Shown: positions 18,612 through 28,366, counted from the first letter of the stretch. The stretch is DNA of 64,000 nucleotides from an uncultured Lachnospiraceae bacterium (GCA_946628415.1 CAMOWK010000008.1:1-64000); one strand, 5' to 3'. Numbers and translations: made by a program. Notes: generated by a model not told the origin, from the sequence alone.

Positions 18612-21600
18612 ATGGCGTTTAATAATTTGTGGCCGCTTGCATTTCTGGTGGCTATTCCGATCATCATAATTTTATACATCTTTAGACCGAAGGGACGCGA
18701 TGAGGAAGTATCCTCTAACATCCTTTGGAAAAATGTTTTCAGAATGAGCAGATCAAAGACTGTCTTCGAGAAGTTTCTTCATGAAATCCTCATGTATCTT
18801 GAGATAGTGGCTGCTCTCCTTCTTGTGCTGGGACTTATGTCTCCGTATCTTAAAAAAGGAAATGCTCTGGGCGGAAATGTAATTCTCATCATCGATAATT
18901 CCCTTAGTATGCAGCATAAAGATAAAAACGGAAGAACAAGGCTTGAACTGGCGAAAGACAGCGCCATGGAATATGCTGACTCAATGAATGGAAATGTAAC
19001 GGTTGTTTCATGCAGTGACAGGGCGGATGTGCTTCTTGCAAACAGCACGGAAAAAGGCAAGGTCAAAAGTGCCATTGCGGCAGTTGAGCCTACAGATAAA
19101 GAGGGTGAACTTTCCGAAGCTGAAAGTATAATCGCAACATTTGAAGCAGACAATATAGTTGTTTTTTCAGATGGAAACGGTGCCGAAGGAGCTGATATGC
19201 TCCATATGGCACACGGCGCGGAAGAAAAATTCTTTGGAAATGAAACCTGCAATATATCTGTTGATTTTGTATCTGTCCAGAATAAGGACAGCCTTTTTGA
19301 TGTTTCTGTGAGATTTACTTCATTTAGCTCTGAAAATGCCACCTTAGATGTGACGCTGCTTGATGACAGTGATAAGGTGCTGGGGCTCATCAGTAAAAGT
19401 GTTGATGCAGGTAAATCGGGTTCTGTGATATTTGAAGGAATAGAATCAGATACAAAGTACGTAAAGGCAAGAATCAGCAATATCAAGTATTCCGGCGGTG
19501 CTGATGACAGCCTTGATATAGACAATGAAGGCTTTGCCGTAAGAAGCAGGTCAGGGAATATGTCCGGCATCCTTATCGGTGAGGGCAATATATTCGTTGA
19601 AAAGGCTTATAGAGCCGTAACCGGAAATGATATAGTTAAATCAAAGAACGGCGGAGGAATCAGTTCAGGTGACTTTGAATTCGCTATTTTTGATATGGGA
19701 ACCGAACCCGACAAGCCTGATACCGACTGCCTTATACTTGGAGCCGAGAAGAATAAGAATGACAGCCTTTCAAATGTGGTAATAGATGTTTCCGAATGTA
19801 CACTCACCGAGGGACTGGGAAGTTTCAAGATAGGAGCCAACAAAGCAAATACCTTCGATGTTCCCGAAGGCTGCACGGAATTTATGAAGGCTGGCGGAAA
19901 GTGCGTCGGTTACTACGGTGATATAGATGGTATAAAATGCATTGTTCTCGGCTTTGACATAAGAGAGACCAACTTCCCTGTTCAGGCTGAATTCCCTGTA
20001 TTCATGGCACATTCTATGAAATATCTTTCAGAACAGGGGCTCCTTATACAAAATGAATACATTGCGGGAGAGCCTGTCAGAATATCTCCGGGATCGGGTA
20101 TCGACCTTAGCAAAAATACATTTTCCACCGATAAGGCAGGGATATATGAGATAGAGGCAGGGGAAGCAGAGGAGTACTATGCTGTAAGCCCCGATCCATC
20201 CGGATTTGACGGAAGAAAGACCGCTAAGGATGTAGCCGGAACGGGAAGCAGTACCGGAAGCGTTGCAAGAAAAAATCTCAGAAGAGTGGTGCTTATACTT
20301 GCGGTCATACTTCTTATTCTTGAATTTCTTATATTTGCAAAGAAAATGCGTTATAAGGGGCTTTTCTATAGTTTGCTCAGAATAGTAATCGTTCTGCTTG
20401 TAATACTTTCCCTTATAGAACTTCATATCCCTAAGCGTTCAAGGAATATAACAACCATATTCCTTGTTGATATGAGTAAGAGTAACGAATCAAACTTAGA
20501 AGAGATTGAAAGTGTCCTAAGAGAAAATCTTATGAAAATGCCTAAGCATAACAGCTATGGCATCGTAACATTCGGACGAAATTCAGTTATCGACCAGTTT
20601 ATAACAGATGAAAATGTATTTATGGGGCTGGATACTGTTCCGGATATATCAGCCACAAATTTTGAAGATGCACTTACAAGAGCACTTACACTTATCCCCG
20701 CGGACTCTAACGGAAGGATAGTTATTCTTTCGGATGGGCGTGAGACGGCGGGAGATATTGAAGCTGCATCTGCGATGGTACAGGCGTCAAATGTAAGTAT
20801 TGAAGCTATTAAATACGAGGCAAAAACGGGCAAAGATACATTTATCAAAGACGTTGATATGCCGAGCGTACTTCATCCGGGTGATAAGTACTACATGAAT
20901 GTTTCCGTTGAGAGTAATTATGAGACGGACGCGGAAATCGTGATAAGCTCGGGTGACAAGGTCAAGAGCCGCGAAAAGGTTCACCTTGCGAAAGGTGATA
21001 ACAGCTTTGTTTTTGAGGAAAATGTATCTGCAGAGGATATAGAAAGCTTTTCCGTAAGCGTTACAGCTCCGGGAGATACAGTGGCAGAGAACGATGCATT
21101 TAGTGCGTATGCTGAAGTGGAAATGTCCCCGAAGATACTTGTTCTTTACGGAAGCAGGGAGGACTATACTCCTTTTAAGACGCTTCTAAGTAACGTCAAT
21201 GCAAATGTAGATATAAAGAGAGCTTCTGATGCCCCTAAAGATTTGATGGGCATGCTTGAGTATAAGACTATAATCCTTGAAAATGCATATATTTCCGAAT
21301 TGCCTGAAGAGTTTGCTCAGAATGTAAAGACTTATGTTAAGGATTATGGCTGTGGTTTCGGAATGCTTGGTGGAGAAGACAGTTTCATGCTCGGTGGATA
21401 TAATGACACCGACATTGAGGAGGTTCTTCCTGAAGATATGGAGCTCCGCGGTACAGCTGAGATACCTACTACAGCTATCGTCATGGTTATAGATCATTCA
21501 GGCTCGATGTCTATGGAATCGGGTGGTTACACCTATCTTGACATAGCTGTTGAGTCGGCAAAGAGAGGGGCTGATAACCTCAGAAATACTGACTATCTCG

Positions 21601-23102
21601 GAGTCATTGCATTTGATGACAGGTTTGAATGGTATGTGGATCTTGAAAAGGCTGCTGATAAAGAGAAGATTAAAGAAAAGATAGATAATATCAAAGAGGG
21701 TGGCGGAACCACCATTCAGCCTGCAGTGAAGGAGGCTTACAGGGCGCTAAGCAACTGTGATGCTGAGATCAAGCACATTATCCTTCTTACGGACGGTTAC
21801 GGTGAGTCAAATGACTATAGGGATATAGTGAAGAATATGAAGTCGGCAGGTATTACTCTTTCTACGGTTGCCGTAGGCGAGGATTCTGATCAGACGCTTA
21901 TGAAGTCTCTTGCGACCCAGTGCAACGGAAGATATTACTATGCTGACGGAAATGTAGATCTTCCGAGAATATTTGCATCGGAAGTTTTCCTTGGCGGAGA
22001 TACATATATTAAAAACGGTGAATATCCTATAGGAACTGTCAGCACGCATGATATAACAAAGAACATTTTTACTGATGGATGGAAAACACTGGGCGGTTAT
22101 AATGCAGCATCGGGAAAACAGGGTTCGACTATGCTTCTTTCCACCGAGGATGGCGATCCTATCCTTACTATATGGCAGTACGGACTCGGAAGAACATTTG
22201 CATGGAACAGTGATGTTGATAACGGATGGACGGCAGGTTATGCCGGAGACAGTGATTATGCCGAGCTTTGGAAGAGAATACTTGACTATGCATCCGGAAG
22301 CCCGAGTATAGGGGATGACAAAGTAGAAGTAAAATCGAAAAACGGAAAAACAACCATTACATATACGACGGGCGAATATTCTGACGGTACTGAGATATCG
22401 GCAATCTATACCGCACCTGATAAAACTAACGGAGAGATAAAACTCACTGCGGTAAAACCTGGGGTATATACGGCAGAGATTCCTTCGGAAAGTATAGGAA
22501 TCTATCATATAAATGTAAGAAGAGAAGATGACGGAACCGTAAGCGGAAGCTTTACAACTGCTTCAGCCGTTCAGTATTCCGATGAGTACAGGTTTGATGT
22601 AACTGACGAAGCATTCACCCGGTTTATAGACAGTAACGGCATGTGGATAAAAGCCGGGGATGACGTATGGAAGAAACTGGATAATGGAGTCAGGGGAAGC
22701 TATAACCTGACAGATATTCTTCTTATTCTGGCGATAATACTTTTCTTGCTTGATATAGCGGGAAGAAGACTCGGAATTGAACCGTCATTTGCAGGCTGGG
22801 CAAGACGCCGATTGAAAGATCGGGCAGAGAGAGAAACAGCCACAAATGCAGCTGGCAGCGGTGCAAGTGCAGCAGGTAGCGGATATGCGGCAGGCAGCGG
22901 CGGATATGCGGCAGGCAGTGGTGCAAGTGCGGCAGGTAGCGGATATGCGGCAGGCAGCAGTATAAATGCAGGCAGTGCATATGCAGAGAATAAAGGGAAG
23001 AAGGGAAAAAATAAGAAGACCGGAAAAGCGCCTTCGACACCTGTGGGGCCGGGGCTTGATACAGCAGCTCTTCTTCAGAAAAAAAGAGACAGAAATCTGT
23101 AA
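18612..23102 (+). CDS. Giant BatA-like membrane protein with three VWA domains
   Basis: About 1,496 residues. The N-terminus (FNNLWPLAFLVAIPIII...YIFRPKGRDEEVSSNILW) is the BatA/aerotolerance-type domain. VWA 1 follows (metal site IIDNSLSMQHK, ~95-250). Helices at ~560-582 and ~590-610 lead to VWA 2 (FLVDMSKSNES) and a GATase-like fold (~845-930). VWA 3 (MVIDHSGSMS, ~960-1130) has the most canonical DxSxS metal site. A last helix lies near 1375-1395, before a Gly/Ala/Ser-repeat tail with a Lys-rich end. It looks like two BatA-type proteins fused in tandem. ATG 18612 gives the family N-terminus; ATG 18597 overlaps DUF58 and is possible. Probable partner of MoxR. Confidence 0.85.
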   Translation: MAFNNLWPLAFLVAIPIIIILYIFRPKGRDEEVSSNILWKNVFRMSRSKTVFEKFLHEILMYLEIVAALLLVLGLMSPYLKKGNALGGNVILIIDNSLSMQHKDKNGRTRLELAKDSAMEYADSMNGNVTVVSCSDRADVLLANSTEKGKVKSAIAAVEPTDKEGELSEAESIIATFEADNIVVFSDGNGAEGADMLHMAHGAEEKFFGNETCNISVDFVSVQNKDSLFDVSVRFTSFSSENATLDVTLLDDSDKVLGLISKSVDAGKSGSVIFEGIESDTKYVKARISNIKYSGGADDSLDIDNEGFAVRSRSGNMSGILIGEGNIFVEKAYRAVTGNDIVKSKNGGGISSGDFEFAIFDMGTEPDKPDTDCLILGAEKNKNDSLSNVVIDVSECTLTEGLGSFKIGANKANTFDVPEGCTEFMKAGGKCVGYYGDIDGIKCIVLGFDIRETNFPVQAEFPVFMAHSMKYLSEQGLLIQNEYIAGEPVRISPGSGIDLSKNTFSTDKAGIYEIEAGEAEEYYAVSPDPSGFDGRKTAKDVAGTGSSTGSVARKNLRRVVLILAVILLILEFLIFAKKMRYKGLFYSLLRIVIVLLVILSLIELHIPKRSRNITTIFLVDMSKSNESNLEEIESVLRENLMKMPKHNSYGIVTFGRNSVIDQFITDENVFMGLDTVPDISATNFEDALTRALTLIPADSNGRIVILSDGRETAGDIEAASAMVQASNVSIEAIKYEAKTGKDTFIKDVDMPSVLHPGDKYYMNVSVESNYETDAEIVISSGDKVKSREKVHLAKGDNSFVFEENVSAEDIESFSVSVTAPGDTVAENDAFSAYAEVEMSPKILVLYGSREDYTPFKTLLSNVNANVDIKRASDAPKDLMGMLEYKTIILENAYISELPEEFAQNVKTYVKDYGCGFGMLGGEDSFMLGGYNDTDIEEVLPEDMELRGTAEIPTTAIVMVIDHSGSMSMESGGYTYLDIAVESAKRGADNLRNTDYLGVIAFDDRFEWYVDLEKAADKEKIKEKIDNIKEGGGTTIQPAVKEAYRALSNCDAEIKHIILLTDGYGESNDYRDIVKNMKSAGITLSTVAVGEDSDQTLMKSLATQCNGRYYYADGNVDLPRIFASEVFLGGDTYIKNGEYPIGTVSTHDITKNIFTDGWKTLGGYNAASGKQGSTMLLSTEDGDPILTIWQYGLGRTFAWNSDVDNGWTAGYAGDSDYAELWKRILDYASGSPSIGDDKVEVKSKNGKTTITYTTGEYSDGTEISAIYTAPDKTNGEIKLTAVKPGVYTAEIPSESIGIYHINVRREDDGTVSGSFTTASAVQYSDEYRFDVTDEAFTRFIDSNGMWIKAGDDVWKKLDNGVRGSYNLTDILLILAIILFLLDIAGRRLGIEPSFAGWARRRLKDRAERETATNAAGSGASAAGSGYAAGSGGYAAGSGASAAGSGYAAGSSINAGSAYAENKGKKGKNKKTGKAPSTPVGPGLDTAALLQKKRDRNL
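22860..22959 (+). repeat. 60-base imperfect tandem duplication in the VWA protein tail
   Basis: The 60 bases at 22860-22919 recur, shortened to 40, at 22920-22959, coding runs such as ASAAGSGYAAGS. Third-position changes are few, so the duplication looks recent. Confidence 0.8.
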
Positions 23103-23256
23103 CCGGGCATTTGTTGCTGTCTCATTTGCTGCTGCCATGGATCCCGCAACCTTATCTCCTGAAGAAGGAAAGAAAAGTGGCAAGAAGGTTGCCAAAAAGT
23201 AAAGAATTAAAGTAAATTTCATAACAGGATTAATGAGCAGGAGCACATCGCCTTAT

Positions 23257-23286
23257 TTGACGCGAACCCTCATTTTATGGTATTAT
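23257..23286 (+). promoter_or_regulatory. Promoter of the nitroreductase gene
   Basis: TTGACG at 23257-23262 and TATTAT at 23281-23286 are 18 bases apart. The remaining ~105 bases to the gene form a leader with some pairing potential, but I recognise no riboswitch. The stretch 23103-23256 holds no convincing gene. Confidence 0.65.
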
Positions 23287-23397
23287 GTAGTTCGGTGTAT
23301 TGTCATGATTACCGACGGATTGATATAAAACCGGGATGCCCAAAGGGAGTATCGGATTTCACATACACAGAAGCAATAAATCATAAGGAGGGTTCAC

Positions 23398-23940
23398 ATG
23401 GAAGTTATTCAAGCATTAAAGGGTAGAAGAAGCATAAGAAAGTTTACTGACGAAGCTGTAAGCCACGAACTGATAGAAAAGATTATTGATTCGGCAAGGT
23501 TTGCACCAAGCTGGAAGAATACTCAGACAGCACGCTACGTGGTTGTTGAAGATAGAGATCTTATCAGCAGAATCGCATCTGAAGGAACCCTTGGATTTGA
23601 GCATAATAAAGGCATTATAGAGGGTGCTCCTGCTCTTGTTATTGTTACAAGCATTAACAAAAGAAGCGGATATGAGAGAGACGGTTCATTTTCTACAAGC
23701 AAGGGAAATGAATGGCAGATGTTTGATGCCGGCGCCGCATCGGAAGCTTTCTGCCTTTCAGCATATGCCGAGGGCGTAGGAAGTGTTATACTCGGGATCT
23801 TCGATGAGAAGAAGGTTGCCGAGATTATAGGCCTTGGTGAGGACAGAACAGTATCAGCGCTTATACCTATAGGCATTCCTGCTGAACAGCCAAATCCTAC
23901 ACCTCGTAAGGAAATATCAGAATACGTTACATTTATGTAA
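23398..23940 (+). CDS. Nitroreductase family protein
   Basis: 180 residues, single-domain FMN-dependent nitroreductase type. The N-terminal RRSIRKFTDEAV and ARFAPSWKNTQTARYVVV supply the FMN phosphate-binding Arg/Ser and stacking region; GEDRTVSALIPIGIP is the usual C-terminal segment. It would reduce quinones, flavins or nitro compounds with NAD(P)H. AAGGAGGG before ATG 23398 is an excellent ribosome binding site. It has its own promoter and is followed 14 bases later by the topoisomerase gene, so the two may be co-expressed. Confidence 0.9.
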   Translation: MEVIQALKGRRSIRKFTDEAVSHELIEKIIDSARFAPSWKNTQTARYVVVEDRDLISRIASEGTLGFEHNKGIIEGAPALVIVTSINKRSGYERDGSFSTSKGNEWQMFDAGAASEAFCLSAYAEGVGSVILGIFDEKKVAEIIGLGEDRTVSALIPIGIPAEQPNPTPRKEISEYVTFM

Positions 23941-23954
23941 TTGGAGAATAGTAC

Positions 23955-26096
23955 TTGAAAAAGCTTTTTATTGCAGAGAAGCCGTCTGTTGCTCAGGAGT
24001 TTGCTAAAGCTCTGGGCGTTAATGCGGCAAGGCAGAATGGGTATATAGAACAGGGTGACTATATTATCACATGGTGTGTGGGTCATCTTGTTACGATGAG
24101 TTACCCTGATGCTTACGACGAAAAAATGAAAAAATGGTCGCTTGAGACTATTCCGTTTGTTCCGGAGGAATATAAATATGAGATTATTCCGGCAGCTTCA
24201 AAGCAGTTTAAGATAGTTAAAGAACTGCTAAACAGAGAGGATGTCGGAATTATCTATGTGTGTACCGACTCAGGACGTGAAGGAGAGTATATATACCGGC
24301 TTGTTGACAAAATGGCAAAAGTCAGTCCCAAGAAGGACAAGCGAAGAGTGTGGATTGATTCCCAGACAGAAGAGGAGATACTAAGGGGTATTAAAGAAGC
24401 AAAGCCCCTTTCAGAGTATGATGCTCTCAGTGATGCAGCTTATCTTCGTGCAAAGGAAGATTACCTTATGGGTATCAATTTCTCGAGAGCACTTACACTT
24501 AAATATGCATATACCGTGAAGGAGTATCTCGGACTTGACAGGTGCGTTATCGCAGTAGGAAGGGTAATGACCTGTGTTCTTGGAATGATAGTTAAAAGAG
24601 AGAGGGAGATAAGAGATTTTACACCTACTCCTTTTTACAGGGTTATTGCACCTATAGGCCCGGGGAGAGATTCGGCACATGCGATGGCAGTATCCGGTGA
24701 TACTGAAACGATGGGTGAAGAGACAGATCCGGATAATGACTGGAAAACGGATGACTTAGCAGGAAGTGGGACTTCTGATAAAACGGCAAAAAAACCTCAG
24801 GACTATATAGAGGTAGAGTGGAGAGCGGTTTCAGGCAGTAAGTATTTTGAAAGTCCGCTTCTATATAAGGAGAACGGGTTTAAGAGAAAACCGGATGCCG
24901 AGACACTTATAGGAGAGCTTTCCACACCTGAACCGATAGAGCTTAAGCTTGAAAAGGTAGAAAGAAAGACGGAGAAGAAGAATCCTCCGCTTTTGTATAA
25001 TCTTGCGGAGCTCCAGAATGACTGTTCGAGGATATTCAAGATAAGTCCTTCCGAAACACTTGAGATAGTTCAGGAACTCTACGAGAAAAAGCTCGTTACC
25101 TATCCAAGAACGGATGCAAGAGTTCTTTCGACTGCCGTTGCGAAGGAGATAGATAAGAATCTTCGGGGACTTTCCTCTTATGACAGGGCGGGCAGTTTCG
25201 CCGAACCTATAGTTCGTCTTGGTGGATATAAAAATATCACGAAATCAAGATATGTTAACGATAAGCAGATTACAGACCACTATGCCATAATTCCTACAGG
25301 ACAGGGGCTTTCTGCTTTAAACAGTATTTCACCGCTAAAGCAGAATGTATACGAGCTTATAGCAAGAAGATTTATAGCGATTTTCTATGCTCCGGCTGAA
25401 TATGAGAAGCTTGGTCTTACCTGTGAAAGAAACGGTGAAAGGCTTTTCGGTTCTATGAGAAGGCTTGTTAAACCGGGATATCTTAAGGTGATGGAGACAT
25501 CATTCGGAAGGAAAAAGCAGGAGACAGAGTATTCGGAAGAACTGGAAAATTTTGCTGCAGGATTAAAGAAGGGCGATATGCTTCCAACTCCGGGATTCTA
25601 TATCAGGGAAGGAGAAACATCCGCTCCTAAAAGATACAGTTCAGGTACTCTTATTCTTGCAATGGAAAATGCAGGTCAGCTTATTTTGGATGAGGAGCTG
25701 AGAGAAACCATAAAAGGAAGCGGAATCGGTACTTCGGCAACCAGAGACGCGATCATCACGAAGCTTGTCACCAATAAGTATATAGCACTGAATAAGAAAA
25801 CCCAGATAGTTACCCCTACATTTTTAGGGGAGATAATATACGATACTGTTCTTTATTCTATCAACGGACTTCTCCGTGCCGACCTTACGGCAAGCTGGGA
25901 GAAAGGACTTGCCGGAGTTGCTGACGGCAGTATTACAAAGGATGAGTACAGTGAGAAGATGAATGATTTCGTAGTTAAATATACTAATTTCGTAAAAGGG
26001 CTGAATAACCAGTACGGAATGCGAAACATTTATGATAAGACGGCACCGTTCTACACTAAGAATAACGCTAAAAATAGTGCCAATAAATCCTTATAG
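23955..26096 (+). CDS. topB: DNA topoisomerase III (type IA)
   Basis: 713 residues. The N-terminal TOPRIM begins KLFIAEKPSVAQEFAKAL, with CTDSGREGEYIYRLVD further on, and the catalytic Tyr lies in LVTYPRTDAR. It passes single strands to decatenate DNA. It lacks C-terminal zinc ribbons, as usual for TopB. An acidic, low-complexity insertion of ~45 residues (around 240-285, DTETMGEETDPDNDW) interrupts the domain after the second TOPRIM segment. It starts at TTG 23955 with GGAG eight bases ahead. Confidence 0.94.
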   Translation: MKKLFIAEKPSVAQEFAKALGVNAARQNGYIEQGDYIITWCVGHLVTMSYPDAYDEKMKKWSLETIPFVPEEYKYEIIPAASKQFKIVKELLNREDVGIIYVCTDSGREGEYIYRLVDKMAKVSPKKDKRRVWIDSQTEEEILRGIKEAKPLSEYDALSDAAYLRAKEDYLMGINFSRALTLKYAYTVKEYLGLDRCVIAVGRVMTCVLGMIVKREREIRDFTPTPFYRVIAPIGPGRDSAHAMAVSGDTETMGEETDPDNDWKTDDLAGSGTSDKTAKKPQDYIEVEWRAVSGSKYFESPLLYKENGFKRKPDAETLIGELSTPEPIELKLEKVERKTEKKNPPLLYNLAELQNDCSRIFKISPSETLEIVQELYEKKLVTYPRTDARVLSTAVAKEIDKNLRGLSSYDRAGSFAEPIVRLGGYKNITKSRYVNDKQITDHYAIIPTGQGLSALNSISPLKQNVYELIARRFIAIFYAPAEYEKLGLTCERNGERLFGSMRRLVKPGYLKVMETSFGRKKQETEYSEELENFAAGLKKGDMLPTPGFYIREGETSAPKRYSSGTLILAMENAGQLILDEELRETIKGSGIGTSATRDAIITKLVTNKYIALNKKTQIVTPTFLGEIIYDTVLYSINGLLRADLTASWEKGLAGVADGSITKDEYSEKMNDFVVKYTNFVKGLNNQYGMRNIYDKTAPFYTKNNAKNSANKSL

Positions 26097-26114
26097 AAGT
26101 GACAGGAGATAAAA

Positions 26115-26816
26115 ATGAACAACGAAGAAAAACTTTATATTTCAAGTATGTATGACCTTACTCATACAGCTGCGGCAGAGTATATAAAGGAATATTCATT
26201 TCCGTGGGAAATACTTCCGCATATAAAAGAAATCATAATAGAGATAGGAAAACATCTGGATGATGAATGCCCTGATGACTATATAAAGAGGGGTGAGGAT
26301 ATCTGGATTCATAAGAGCGCTAAGGTTTTTGATTCGGCATATATAGCAGGACCTGCGATCATAGGCGCTGAGACAGAGGTAAGACAGTGTGCATTTATAA
26401 GAGGAAGTGCGCTGGTTGGGAAAAACTGTGTTGTAGGTAACAGCACTGAATTAAAAAATGTAATTCTGTTTGATAATGTCCAGGTTCCGCATTACAATTA
26501 TGTAGGGGATTCCGTGCTTGGTTTTAAGTCACATATGGGAGCAGGCTCGATAACGTCAAACGTTAAGTCTGACAAGACTCTTGTAGTGGTAAAGGGCTAC
26601 GGTGAATATGACGATATAAAGATAGAAACAGGTCTTAAAAAATTCGGGGCTATGCTCGGGGACTTTGTTGAGGTTGGTTGCAACAGTGTCCTCAATCCGG
26701 GAACTGTGATAGGAAGAAATACGAATATATATCCTCTTTCACCTGTAAGAGGTTTTGTTCCGGAAAGAAGTATAGTAAAGACGGGAAATGTAATCGTCGA
26801 AAAACAGAATATTTAA
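26115..26816 (+). CDS. Left-handed beta-helix (LbetaH) acyltransferase-like protein
   Basis: 233 residues. After a ~65-residue helical N-terminus, hexapeptide repeats run from ~70 to ~215 (WIHKSAKVFDSAYIAGPAII, NSVLNPGTVIG), the fold of GlmU C-terminal domains and other acyltransferases. There is no nucleotidyltransferase domain, although relatives are often annotated as UDP-GlcNAc pyrophosphorylase-like. The substrate cannot be told. It has a good AGGAG site and lies 18 bases after topB. Confidence 0.8.
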   Translation: MNNEEKLYISSMYDLTHTAAAEYIKEYSFPWEILPHIKEIIIEIGKHLDDECPDDYIKRGEDIWIHKSAKVFDSAYIAGPAIIGAETEVRQCAFIRGSALVGKNCVVGNSTELKNVILFDNVQVPHYNYVGDSVLGFKSHMGAGSITSNVKSDKTLVVVKGYGEYDDIKIETGLKKFGAMLGDFVEVGCNSVLNPGTVIGRNTNIYPLSPVRGFVPERSIVKTGNVIVEKQNI

Positions 26817-26859
26817 TTATTCGTTAAGGGGTTAAGTGTTTATTTAAAGGAGGTATAGC

Positions 26860-28200
26860 ATGTCAATTCAGAAAAAAACAGTTGATTATTCTGAAGCAAT
26901 CAAGAGTAAACTTATTGCTAATGATACTATATCGGATGAACTGTATGTTAAGTACGGAGTTAACAGAGGTCTCAGGGATCTGGCAGGTAAGGGTGTACTT
27001 ACAGGACTCACCAATATATCTGAGATGATTTCATTTGATGATTCGAACGGAAAGCATGAACCGTGTGACGGTCAGCTTTGGTATAGAGGATATCCTGTTC
27101 AGAGTCTTGTAAAGGAAGCCACAGAGACAGGTTTTGGATTTGAAAGAACGGCTTATCTTCTTATGTTCGGTGAAAAACCGAGTGATGATGAAATAGTTGA
27201 ATTTATAGATGTGCTTGCAAAAGAACGTAAGCTTCCACGTAATTTTGTTCGTGATGTGATCATGAAGGCTCCCGGAAAGGACATCATGAATTCGATGACA
27301 AGAAGTATTCTTACACTTGCATCATACGATCCTAAGGCACTTGATAACGATCTTGCGAATAATATAAGACAGTGTATCATGCTTACAGCGACATTTCCTA
27401 TGATGGCTGTATATGGTTATCATGCATATAATCATTATGATAACCTTGAAAGTATGTATATTCACAGACCAAATCCTAAGAAGTCTACATCAGAGAACAT
27501 TCTTATGATGCTCCGTCCGGATGAAGAATATACAGAGACTGAAGCAGGAGTTCTGGATGTGGCTCTTATGCTGCACATGGAGCACGGCGGCGGTAATAAC
27601 TCCACATTTACTACAAGAGTTGTTACTTCAACAGGCTCGGATACATACTCCGCTGTTGCGGCAGGTATGTGTTCGCTTAAAGGACCTCGCCATGGTGGAG
27701 CCAATATCAAGGTTATGGATATGATTAAGGACATCAGGGCGAATATTGCAAACCCTAAGGATGACGGTGAGATAAAAGATTATCTTTCTAAGATTCTGGC
27801 AGGAGAGGCATTTGACGGGAAGGGGCTTATATATGGAATGGGCCATGCGGTTTATTCCGTTTCCGATCCGAGAGAAAGAGTATTTAAAGAGTTCGTCCTT
27901 AAGCTTGCTGAAGAGAAGAAGAAGGATGACGCTCTTGATCTATATGAGAGGATAGAAAGAATCGCACCGGAGGTCATTGCCGAGAAGAGACATATCTATA
28001 AAGGTGTTAGCCCTAACGTGGATTTTTACAGTGGTTTTGTGTATGAAATGCTTGGAATCCCGCAGGAACTTTATACTCCGCTCTTTGCTATAGCCCGTAT
28101 CGCAGGATGGAGCGCTCACAGGCTTGAAGAGATGGTAGGTCAGGGCAAGATTATACGTCCTGCTTACATGAGTGTTATGGAAGAAAAAGAAAAGCTTTAA
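26860..28200 (+). CDS. gltA: Citrate synthase
   Basis: 446 residues. Active-site regions are clear: HMEHGGGNNSTF, the first catalytic His in KGPRHGGAN, the second in YGMGHAVYSVSDPR, and the Asp in SPNVDFYSGFVYEMLGIP. It condenses acetyl-CoA with oxaloacetate. With the aconitase at 62.2 kb it feeds 2-oxoglutarate and glutamate synthesis rather than a full cycle in an anaerobe. AAAGGAGG before ATG 26860 is strong. A 2-methylcitrate synthase role cannot be excluded, but no prp genes are nearby. Confidence 0.94.
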   Translation: MSIQKKTVDYSEAIKSKLIANDTISDELYVKYGVNRGLRDLAGKGVLTGLTNISEMISFDDSNGKHEPCDGQLWYRGYPVQSLVKEATETGFGFERTAYLLMFGEKPSDDEIVEFIDVLAKERKLPRNFVRDVIMKAPGKDIMNSMTRSILTLASYDPKALDNDLANNIRQCIMLTATFPMMAVYGYHAYNHYDNLESMYIHRPNPKKSTSENILMMLRPDEEYTETEAGVLDVALMLHMEHGGGNNSTFTTRVVTSTGSDTYSAVAAGMCSLKGPRHGGANIKVMDMIKDIRANIANPKDDGEIKDYLSKILAGEAFDGKGLIYGMGHAVYSVSDPRERVFKEFVLKLAEEKKKDDALDLYERIERIAPEVIAEKRHIYKGVSPNVDFYSGFVYEMLGIPQELYTPLFAIARIAGWSAHRLEEMVGQGKIIRPAYMSVMEEKEKL

Positions 28201-28251
28201 GAATTCTTAATAGTTTAGCTACTTGGAACTTAATAATCTTTATACTATACT

Positions 28252-28290
28252 AGGGGTCGTAAAATGCATTTTATGGCCCCTATGATTTTT
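28252..28290 (+). terminator. Terminator after citrate synthase
   Basis: A long near-perfect stem (28252-28281, two G-T pairs) centred on ATGCAT is followed by TATGATTTTT. A candidate promoter for the next gene begins in its T-run. Confidence 0.75.
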
Positions 28291-28317
28291 GACATATGCC
28301 AAAATAATCCGGATTTA
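28289..28317 (+). promoter_or_regulatory. Candidate promoter of the two-component system
   Basis: A consensus TTGACA (28289-28294) is followed after 17 bases by GATTTA, a poor -10. The -35 match and position are convincing; the weak -10 suggests help from an activator. Confidence 0.4.
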
Positions 28318-28366
28318 CGCGGGAATCCGTATTACAGATTAGGAGCAGAAAGAAAGGAATAAGAAA

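Noticed and set aside
21807..22508. 233-residue minus-strand frame in the VWA gene
   Set aside because: Cys/Tyr/Arg-rich shadow composition, no ribosome site, and the plus-strand VWA domain spans it.
22966..23202. Short plus-strand frame running past the end of the VWA gene
   Set aside because: Mostly overlaps the VWA coding sequence in another frame; the part beyond 23,102 (DPATLSPEEGKKSGKK) has no ribosome site or recognisable fold.
23287..23397. Riboswitch in the nitroreductase leader
   Set aside because: Some pairing potential, but no match to FMN, preQ1, THF or other motifs I know.
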